In this document: positions 54,992 through 64,000 of the stretch, piece after piece
Layout: each line of letters begins with the position of its first letter
How positions within the stretch are numbered: the first letter of the stretch is position 1
Assembly: GCF_000226115.1 (NCBI RefSeq)
Contig: NC_016457.1
Span: forward strand, 1,240,001 to 1,304,000
Reading direction: 5' to 3'
DNA: 64,000 nucleotides
Origin: Thermothielavioides terrestris NRRL 8126
Taxonomy: Eukaryota > Ascomycota > Sordariomycetes > Sordariales > Chaetomiaceae
Notes under the pieces: generated by a model
Told to the model about the DNA's origin: nothing
Databases searched by the model: none
Seen by the model: the letters and a program-made list of their open reading frames with translations, nothing else
Program-made: the position numbers and the translations under genes

Positions 54992-57900
54992 TTCAGACGC
55001 AGAATCCCGGGAATCCGCGTATCTTCTTCAGCCTCGAGTCGAACTTGGAGCTCTCACGACAGCACAAAGTCGACGTGACGAAGAGAGCCCATCGCAGTGG
55101 TGTTGAGCTCGAAATCCCTACCCGACCAAGTTCGTGGGGTCCATCTCCTCCCTCCTTTCAAGCCCACTGCGAGGCCGGTAAAACGGCACCGGCCGAGTCT
55201 ACACCCGGCCTTATTTCCGCCGACATCGCCCGCCCCTCCAGACCCGCAGATGTCATGGACACGCCTTTCCGGTGGAGCCAGCCCGATGCAAGCCGATGCC
55301 CACGGGTGCTTCCCGACGGCGAATCGCGGCCCGGCGCTGCTTTCCCCGCTATCCGCTGCACAATCCGCAATCCGCGATCCGGCTGCGCGACAGCTAAAAC
55401 AGCAGAGCCGAGCTGCAAGCCAGACGGATCCGTACGCAGTAAGACGCCACCCTTCGAGAAGCGCGGCACGCGAGATCGACCGAGCACCCCATACCCGACT
55501 TGCGCGCCGGCTAGAGCCCAGCGAACCCACGGGTGCCAGGCCGATGGCGGCCAAGAGCCGACGACCGGACCCATCCGGTCCAAGTTGCCCAAAGACCGGG
55601 AAAATGATCGGCAGAACTGCACTCGTCTCCACTTACCTGTAGAGTGCCAACAGCCAAGAACAAGCGACAGCTGCGGCAAGGCAAGGGAACATGGTGCTGC
55701 TGCTGCATCGAATTGCCGCGTGCCCTGATAGCGCCGATGCACCCAGATCCAGCGAGGTGCAGAATCCGTTCGTTCCCATCGCGACGGGGTGACAGATTCA
55801 ACTGGACCTTGAAAAAAATTTTGTGATGCCGACCACTCGGCGATTTGTGTCCACCTATTCCGTAATCAAAGCGGGTTTGGCCTTGCGCAACTCCACACTG
55901 GTTGCCATGGCTGCGAAGATTCTGTGTGCAACAGTGAAAAATGGATTGTCGAGCAGCTTTGTTTCGAAACCCATAACCCCGGTCTTCGCAAAGGAAGGAC
56001 GCGCCTGAGTCACTGCGCTGTTGCGGGTCTCGAGGGGTTGGCAAATCAAAACGACGTCTCGAGTGGCTATTCAAAACAGCACGACGGTAAAAATAGCGGT
56101 GAGCGCGCGACAGCTCACCAGCCTGGCGTAATCGCAATAACAACACGCTCAACGGGCATGGGAGCCCAACCATTTGGCAACAACGACCCCGCCCAAAAAA
56201 AATTCAAATCAGGCACTCAACGCACCCGACCCAGCCAGACCGCCAAACCAGCCCCAATCCCTTTAATGATACTACACCACCACAGTAGTGTACGGAAGCA
56301 ATCCATACCTTACGGATGTACGGATGCATACACTACACAGTACGGATTCGCACACCGAGAATGCCGCCCGCCAGCTGCCCGCACCCGCCAGGCGCGCCCC
56401 GCCCCGCCCCGCGCGGCGGGAAAAAGCGGCACCAAACAAGGGCCGCCGCACCGTCCAGCCAATGACGTAACACGCTTTCGCCTCATCCTGATCGGAAAGG
56501 GAAGGCAGCGCAGCGCCCCACCGCGCCCCATTGCCAGCCGGCAGGACACAGCGCATGTAACTAGTGTGCAGATCATGACAGCCTGCAATTCATAGCGTCA
56601 GTTGGAAGCTAAAAAATAACAAGGACCTGCTGCCTGCGCGGTGCAAATCCTCTCTCTTCATTTCACGTAGGAACTGTAAACAGACTCTGTGGCCAGATGC
56701 TGTCGAGATGAGATCATCTCCACGTGAACTGAGCACCGTGTCAAAACCGGGACGCACAGAACCCCATCGAATCTCGAGATTGATGAACTGGCGAGCGCCA
56801 GAGTGAGCGACATGGCCCCACTTCTTGCCGCTGATGCTAGACCATATCGGGGATAGCGCCAAAGTTTGTTTGGACTAGCGCCGTTTTATGTTAGGCCTTT
56901 GATGGGATGGATTGGGAAAGAGGGATTTCATCATCAATCCTCCGACATAGGTAAGGTAGCAAAAGCGGGCTGAATGAAAAAGTTGATGCCCCATTTCATT
57001 CCTCTGTGGTGCGGGAAATAATTCAGGCAAATGAACTGATTTTTTTTCTTGATCTGAGTGAAGCGCGCAAAAAAAAAAAAAAAAAAAAAAAAAACCGTCA
57101 ATCAGCACTGCAGACCGGACGCACAAGATGAGGCGCGCCAAGTCTGGGGATTGCTAGCCGCCGCGGCTGGCGGCTCGCGAAGGGCAAATCCGGGCGCGGT
57201 GTCTGACACCGAAACGCAATTGCGCGATGCCATGCATGGGTAAGGTGTGCAGTCGCACTTTGATTTTGGCCAAACGCGGCAAATACGGCAAATACGGGTA
57301 GGGCGACTAAGGGCCCGTCACCCACCAAGGTACGGGACTGATGCACGATCTGTCGCTTCTTGTGGGGGGTTGGGCCCGCAAGCAATCGTAGGAAACCTTT
57401 AGATATTGGGCGTGTTTCTGAAGGCCAAGAAGCCCATGCCGAGTACCTGCGTGACTCCGGTACTTGACCGAGAGACGAAGAAGGCCACCCGCAAGGGCTT
57501 CGAGAACCGCAGTATCAACCTTTGTCCCGTCCTCATTCCCATGCACTTCGCTTGTAGATCCATCCTCTTTTTTGCCTACCCGCGGCAGCAGGGCGGGAAA
57601 GGGAAAAAAAAAAAGGATAAAGCCAGCAAGACGTGACAAGAACAATGTTTAAAAACAACCCGAAGTTCGCGAAGGAAAGCAGACCCGAGATGACACCATA
57701 GCGAACAGAGCGACAATCGACCCAACTCCAAAAAGATCACGGCGCCGAGACACACAAACAGAAATGGAGAAAAAGACCCAGAGCGCGAGCGTAAACAAAG
57801 CAAAGAGAGGGCCACCACTGCGATGACCCGTTGCCGAGTTTTCTCCTCCTCCTGACCTCTCTCTTATCAGGATACCACCATTTCCTCCGATCCCATCAAC

Positions 57901-58649
57901 TCCTGCTTCCGACTCCGCCCCCGGCGCAACGAGCCCACGCCCCGGGAAAGCAACCCCCTTCCAGCGCCCATCCGAGAGAGGTGAATGACTGTGTACCTTT
58001 CGATCAGAAAAGACGAAGAATAGTACTTGTGTGTGTTGTCGATATTGACGGTTGCCAGGCGACACACTGGCCTTCGGTGTGCCCGCTGAGTACTGTAGTC
58101 GCATTGCTACGGCGCCTCGTCGAAATACTCGTCGTTTGTTTTGGGCATCCCGTTTTTTTCCCACGCAAGGAAGGGGAGGGAGCTTCCGAATTTTGATGAA
58201 AGAAATAGGGCATTGACAGCGGCGAAACGGGAGAAGCAGGCGTGCGAAAACAGAGCGTCCGGTAAAGACTGAAAACTCCCTACTCCCCTACTTGTAGCGT
58301 TGCGTAGCCTTTTTGGTTTATGTTGAGGTGCATAACCTTCGAATTTCAAGGGGTGGAGACGTCGACGGGGGTTGGGGAGAGGTGGCGGTTGGTTGACGGA
58401 CCATGGATTTTTGCCTCCCCCATTCCAGGCAGCGACGGCGGCAGAGGATGTCCTGGGATAATCTTCGTTTCGTTGGTGTGTTCAAGACGGTCTCTCCAAG
58501 GCTGGTGGAGAAGCCCCGGCCTTTTCCAAGACGAAAAAGTCATCAAGCGTTGAAAAGATCAGCGACCCGAGACTTCTTTTGCCATGTTGCGTCCATTGAG
58601 AGCGGTTCGTGAAGAGGGCAGCAGCAGGCGTGTCACGCCTCTCGACTGT
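54992..58649. other. Gene-free stretch (3.7 kb) between the transporter and the Zn2Cys6 gene
   Basis: It begins as the transporter promoter and ends as the 3' flank of the regulator gene. Short TACGGA-type repeats lie near 56290-56350, a (CCCCG)n run near 56395, and an A26 tract at 57069-57094. Mid-sized ORFs near 55050-55740 overlap on both strands without protein-like features. No gene is supported. Confidence 0.4.
57069..57094 (+). repeat. 26-base poly(A) tract
   Basis: An unbroken run of A on the plus strand. It may be a simple slippage tract or the tail of an old retroposed copy; no duplicated flank or recognisable source sequence is seen upstream. Confidence 0.85.
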
Positions 58650-60616
58650 CTACCTCTTGCGCTTTTTGTTCTTGTCGACTGCTGCGGGTCCCGCAGGGTT
58701 GGCGGTAGCCGCCAAGGCGCCCATATCAGCGCCGACCGGCGCGGCGGGGAGTAAGGCCGGGGCCGGAGGCGGCATATCTTCCCGCTTGATGGGCACCCCC
58801 ATGTGCCGACCGTATCGGCCCTTGCGGCCGTTGCCCTCGTCCTCGCTGATGCATAATTCCGCGGGAATACCGGCGTCACGGCATCTGCCACAAGGCCTCT
58901 GTCTGTCGCAGCCCTTCTTACTCTTCCGGCACCGTTGGCAGCGAGGTTTAGTAGACAGGTCGGGCTGCTCCTCCTCGCCCGGGCCTAACGAAAAGGCCGG
59001 GTTGGAAGCAACCGACGGCTTCCGCGAGGCAGGGAGCGAAGCTGGGGTCATGGGAACCGTAGCGCTTGGCGTCTTCTTGACCTTTGGTTTCGAGACTTTG
59101 GAGGCCTTCATCTTGGGCGACGACTGCGCGCGGGCCTTGGCACCGCTCAGAGTGTTGGCCTTGAGTTTCCGGTTCTTCCCGGACGCGGCCATTGTGCCCT
59201 TCTCAGCGCCGTCCGAACCTTCGCTCTCGTCGGCACTCGCTTCAGCACTGTCTTTGGGGCCAGCAAAGTGGCTGCTTGTAGTGCCGAACATTCTTTTGTG
59301 GTTTCCAGAGGAGTCGAGCTTCTGTCGGCGCGCGGCGGGCTCCTCGTCCTCGCTGGAGCTCCCTGCGTCGCTGGTCGCGCCCACGGAGGAAGCGGCATCG
59401 GCTCTACCGCTGAACGTGTCATCCATCGCTGAGCCTGAGCGGCGAGCCTGAGATGGTCCGCCGCACAGGCGTATAAGCTGCATCGCTACATCCTTGTCCT
59501 CCTCCGACATATTAGAACTGCCCACAGTCGGGTCAGGGGTGGCCATCAATTGATTGCCGGGGCCGACTCCTTGCCCGACTGCGTGCCCGAAGCTCCCACG
59601 ATTACGACCATGGCCAGCTCCTGGAGTGGTATGCGTGCCAGCATGGCCATTAGCGTGCCCGGGCGGGGAGGGGAGAGGGTGTGGGTTGCTGAAGGCGTGT
59701 TGACCGGAGTACAGGAAGGGAAGTGAGTTGCGATGAGGGTCCATCCGACGGGCCGGAGAAATCGAAGGGTTCGACGTAGCCGCCGGCATAAGATTGGGCG
59801 CAAACAAAGGCAGTTCCTGAGAGGCGCAATATCGGTCAGTGACTGGCAGCGACGCAATCAAGCCTGCCCAAGAAGCTGGCTGCTTACCGAGCTTTCAAAC
59901 TTGGCGCGGTTGCGGCGGCCCCCTTCCACAATATTGTCCAGGCTGATATCGGTGTTCCCAAGGTGCTCCTTGGTCCGGCTGGAAAATGAACCGGACGCAC
60001 CGTCGCCGCTGCTGTACCCGCTAAAACTGTCGAGATGCGCTTCACCGTTCGTCTGGGTGCGATTCTTGGACGAGCGGGACCGACCCTTCTTGGTCCCAGC
60101 GGCGTTGGCCCCCGCGGAGGTGCTGCGGCGACCACGTCCGCCGTTCGGTGATGGGCTGCGCAAGGGCGAAGCTCCGGCCGGGAGACGGGAAGGGTGATGC
60201 TCGGCTTGAGGCGCTTGAAGCAGGTGCCCATCGGAGTTGTAGTAAGCTTGGTCGCCGCCGAGAGCACCATGGTATCCGGGTCCCAAAGGCTCCTCGATGA
60301 CACGCACGTTCACGTTCATGCCGTCGGAGAAGTTCTCGTAGCGTGCGATCAGGATGTTACCATTTTCGTCTTCAAAACTGAGGCCCTTCGAGACGCCCGG
60401 GCCAGAATAGAGACCGTAAAAGTTTTTGACGGTGGTGATGATCGAGTCCGTCGTATCATGGAGGTAGATCGATACGCGGAGAGGCAAGCGCGCTCTGACG
60501 GGCTTAATGAGGGAGAATGTAACCGTCTTGGGCACTGACGCGGCGCGAGGAGACGCACTATCGCTGTGCGGTCGCGGGGGCACAGGGCCCGCTCCGTTGG
60601 GGGCAGTGGCGGCCAT
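58650..60616 (-). CDS. Zn2Cys6 transcription factor with conserved N-terminal domain
   Basis: Exons 60616-59888 and 59816-58650 give 631 residues. A conserved N-terminal block (about 30-110) starts KTVTFSLIKPVRARLPLRVS and continues with ITTVKNFYGLYSG, LSFEDENGNILIARYEN and MNVNVRVIEE; it looks like a beta-grasp or PB1-like fold (inference). Long Ser/Gly-rich disorder follows. The Zn2Cys6 cluster lies unusually far toward the C-terminus (about 534-563): CQRCRKSKKGC, DRQRPCGRC, then a last Cys after nine residues. The end is a basic KNKKRKR. No fungal-specific TF middle-homology domain is visible. The 71-nt intron is phase 0. I do not recognise a named orthologue. The protein is probably a nuclear DNA-binding regulator. 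Confidence 0.87.
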
Positions 60617-63600
60617 GTCGGCAACAGCTTGCTCTGCGGATCCCCGGCGGACTTTCTCGTGTACAGGCGACGGGTATGGTTTAAAGGGCGGTGCCTAGAG
60701 CGGTGTCAACTCGGGGCAGCCCGGCGGCGGCGGCGGTCGAAATCGGCGGAAGACGGGTCTGTAGGCGGGCGAACGATTCCATTCCAGGCCGACGAAGCCA
60801 GGAAGGGGATGTCCGCGGGCCAGTAGACGGCGCCAGCTGCGAGATGTGGTCTGGGCGAGACCGTCGTCTTCGAAGGCACCGTTGGGCGATCAGAAGATCA
60901 GGACGTGTGCGTCTGTGTGTGTGGATGCTGCGCACGCAGCCGTCACGAGCGGCGTTCGAGGGATCCTGTCGACAAGGCCTCGGGCGTTAGAATTGACGAA
61001 GTCCAGTGCGGAGGGGGGGTGGTTCTGCGGTCCGAGAGAGACGATGCCGCCCGTGATGGACGAGAAGGGGGGGTATGATGGAGGTGTTGGGTGCGCTGCT
61101 CCTGCTACAGAGTGCAGCGGTGGTGCTGGTGCTTGTGCTGGCGTCGAGCGCCGCGGATGGAAAGCAGGCTCAGACCGGCACCGCGACCAAGACGAGCCGA
61201 CTGCAAGAAGAGAAAGGGGACCAGTGAAGGGCGCCAGTGATATGCCATCTCGGTCGCACTGAGTAGGAGTATCGAAACAACTTACCAAAAGTCGGGGCAG
61301 GTGTTGTGCGGGTTGGGAATGGCTGCGATGTCGACTCACGCCCGGCGCACACAATGCCGCACTGACGGGCCTGGACTGCGTTACCAGCGAGCGACCCGGC
61401 CGCAGACGAACCAACTGATTTCGAGCACGCTCGTGGGGACAGGCGCAAGCGACCTGGCAAAAGATGTAAGGCGCGCGATGGCGAGCGCTTACCAGAGGGG
61501 TCAGGGAGGGGGTTGTCGGGTCGAGTTGAACAATTCCAAGTCCTGTGGGTGTGTTGTGTGGAAGGGACCGGCAAGAATCTGCTAAAAAGGCAGATGCCCG
61601 GAATCGCACTCAGAACTCCTCCTCTGGACGGCTTGCGCCCGGTGTGACGGACTCGACACTGTGTTCAGGTGCGGCGCCCGCAGCATCCGCCCTCGAAAAC
61701 AGAGTACGCACAACCTGCGAACAACGTGATAGGGAGTCCTCGCCGCTGTTTACGTCTCTGTTACCGTTTTCTTTTCTTTCCCTTCTCACGCACTCTCTTT
61801 TCTTTCTCTCATTTTGCTTTCTTCCTGATCTCGGGCACGCTGCTTTTCGGTCTCAGGTGTGGATCTAGTCATTAGCACGGTTTTAGCACGGCCCAACGTC
61901 CACTCAGCGCTTGCGTCGGCCCGCTGCGATCCAGCCCGCAAGCTTCTTCCACACTCAAGCCTTCCTACCTCTGCTTAGTAGTCGGGCGACCGATGTCCAG
62001 CAACCTCCTCCAAGTGCACATGAAGGGCCACATATCTACCAGTGGGTGGCCGGCTACCGCAAGCGCTGCCATTGGGACCATTTGCCAGCGACTGAAGGAT
62101 AGGGTAAGCAGAGGGCATGGGCGTCATCTGTTTCCTACCAGGTAACTAATGTTCGCACTGTTACGGTGTGCCCGTGGCTTCTACCTACCGCCCTATCCAA
62201 ACAGTAGGAAGCGACTCTGGTATCTCCGCTGAGCAGTACAGATCGCAAACAAATTACCACAGGCAACTACTGAGTAGATACCTATTTATTGCTCCGTCGT
62301 GGCATTTGCGCAGCGCCCACCAGCATGCTCAGCAGTCCACGACGACATGTTGCTCGAGAGATTGCGACAGTGGGATCATACAGTGCGAGAATGAGTCAAC
62401 GGTTGGTTCCCCGGCAGCGGCGCTCTGAGGTTAAACGCCGCCTACGATCAAGTTTTGGCTGGCGACTAGTGCCTGAAATGTTGGAGCCATTGTGCGCCCG
62501 ATATAAGCATTATAGTAACCGATGAAACTGCCTCTGTTTTCCAGACATTTTTCGGCGCGGCGTTGCTGCTGAGGAAGAAAGCTGAGAACTTCGCACAGAG
62601 TACTGTGTGCGCCACGGACATACACGGTAATGGCAGTAGTGAATGTCCTCAGTTTACGTTCAGCTACTGCGCAATGTAATGGCCCAGCTCATGGGTAACT
62701 GCGCCAGAGAACGCTGCTTGTGGTGCTAGCCCTGCTGGCAATCACGTTGAGTTTAGAGTCCAGGAACCATGACCGATGCTATGGTGTATGTACAGCAGTA
62801 TTGCATCGAGTGACTGGATCAGATTCCGCCTGAACAGGCGACCCGACCTTCAGGCCGCCGCGGCCAAGGGGCCTGTTCAACAACCAATCGCGGGCTGGGG
62901 CGGCCCATGGTGAGCTTCCCTGGGACGCCAGCCACGCCAAATTCAATGCGGTAGGGGACATGAAGAACTCAGCGGAGGTCACGTCGCCTTGGCCGCCTGC
63001 CTAGGTCAGTAAATGGCGTAAGAAGGACGGTTGAGTAGTCGCCGGTGTTCCCTGCGAATACCTCATTCAATGCTGCGTGGAACAAGAAAGCAGCTGGACG
63101 GCGTCGCGCAGCTTTGCTTGCCAGCGGCCTAAAAGCGGCGGAGGATCGGGGACCGCGGTTCGATGCGCTGGCAGCGAGTTTCAAATGCACACAACTGTGT
63201 CAAATCAGCGTTCTCGACCGCTGGATCAAGGCCACCTCCTTACATAAGACGATTGTCGGGTTCGAGGCACCTCAGTTTGAGGCCCAGTCGCCCCGCATGT
63301 TCTGTGTTCGATGGCATGCGGCGTCCACCCGGACAGGTTGCGTGCTTCCAATGCACTTGGCGTCGTGCAATCGAAGCCATGCGAGCCCGCCGGTCCACCG
63401 GGAGGCGATCCTCAACGAGCAGGTGGGCACCCTCGTTGGTTCTCGATGCGACTTTGCCGATCTGCAACATGCGTCTCTCGACATCCCGGCTTTGTCGCAA
63501 AGTAAATTGAAGCAGAGCCTGGCCATACCAAGTACGAGCATGCTGGCCCGGTTTTCGAGTTGGACATGGGGTAGGAAAAAGCCTGTTCATTCTCGGTTCT

Positions 63601-64000
63601 ACTTCTTTTGGCCTGATCTTCTCTGGTCTCCGCTTTCTGCCGAAGTGTCATGTAGGCGGGGTAGGCCCGCGCAGAGTTGAGCAGCAACGCTGCCCGACCA
63701 GAGCGACAGATGACGGAAGCAACAGACCACCCCCGCAGAGCCGATAGGTGAGTCTAGGTATGCGCATCACAGTTCGCCAGGCGGTGGGCAATCGCACAAT
63801 TGAAGAAAGACATCAGGTAAGATCACATCTTGTTGTATGGATTGCGAACCTCGTCGCCGGCTGCGGACGAAGTCGCAGCGCCGGGCGGAACAGAGACATT
63901 GAGGTGCCCTCGGCCGAGAAGGCTGGGCCTGCAGCAACTGAGTTGGCACCCGGGGGTAAGGATCAGGAAACAGAGAGTCGGAGGACTTCCATGTTGGAGC
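60617..64000. other. Gene-free right end (3.4 kb), upstream of the Zn2Cys6 gene
   Basis: The near part is probably a long promoter and leader for the regulator, including a CT-rich tract at about 61765-61830. Farther right GC falls and only short ORFs appear, the longest being 211 codons at 63045-63680 with no family features. A gene starting beyond 64000 could have its promoter here. Confidence 0.4.

Noticed and set aside
55054..55742. Overlapping ORFs on both strands in the transporter upstream region
   Set aside because: Similar lengths on both strands indicate GC-driven openness; no protein-like motif or introns.
63045..63680. 211-codon plus-strand ORF near the right edge
   Set aside because: No recognisable domain, no splice-supported extension, and composition like the surrounding non-coding DNA.
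1..64000. tRNA, 5S rRNA and snRNA genes
   Set aside because: I looked by eye for B-box-like GGTTCGA words and familiar RNA cores on both strands and found no stretch that also folds into the rest of the structure. A covariance-model scan would be decisive.

Overview
The window is nuclear DNA from a filamentous ascomycete, most likely a Sordariomycete and possibly Sordariales. The evidence is GC-rich genes with short GT-AG introns of about 50-110 nt, CT-rich promoters, and fungal-specific families: DUF7580-type and acuF-type zinc finger/TPR proteins, Ice2, a Zn2Cys6 factor, and fungal POT1 and Ten1. There are no operons. Gene models below were spliced by hand from donor/acceptor signals and checked for reading phase.

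Layout. Positions 1-9552 (minus): the 5' part of a giant, acidic, Glu/Ala/Pro-repeat protein gene that runs off the left edge. Positions 9553-13575: gene-free DNA holding two foldback elements, a 379-bp element with 23-bp terminal inverted repeats and telomere-like repeats inside, and a 536-bp Mutator-type MITE with a perfect 9-bp target duplication. Positions 13576-19212: a divergent pair, a DUF7580-type protein with a hydrophobic N-terminus and a zinc-finger/TPR/DUF8035 protein with seven near-identical 126-bp TPR units and an early in-frame stop. Both resemble fungal recognition or immune-like proteins. Positions 19726-23543: ESCRT-III Snf7, the telomere protein Ten1, and a conserved 150-residue protein of unknown function. 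Positions 27438-31047: Ice2 and a four-AT-hook protein. Positions 32024-40158: a DHX57-type DExH helicase and importin alpha. Positions 40957-51096: POT1, cohesin SCC3, urease accessory UreD and RNA polymerase III subunit RPC4. Positions 51926-54991: a convergent FAD monooxygenase and MFS transporter that look like a small catabolic unit. Positions 58650-60616: a Zn2Cys6 regulator. The remainder to 64000 shows no gene I can support.

How the genes relate. Most are single housekeeping genes: nuclear import, cohesin, Pol III, ESCRT, ER membrane and nickel-enzyme maturation. Two telomere end-protection proteins (Ten1, POT1) lie about 19 kb apart, apparently by chance. Two places suggest function through neighbourhood: the divergent DUF7580/TPR pair, and the monooxygenase/transporter pair. 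No tRNA, rRNA, CRISPR or bacterial-type feature was seen.
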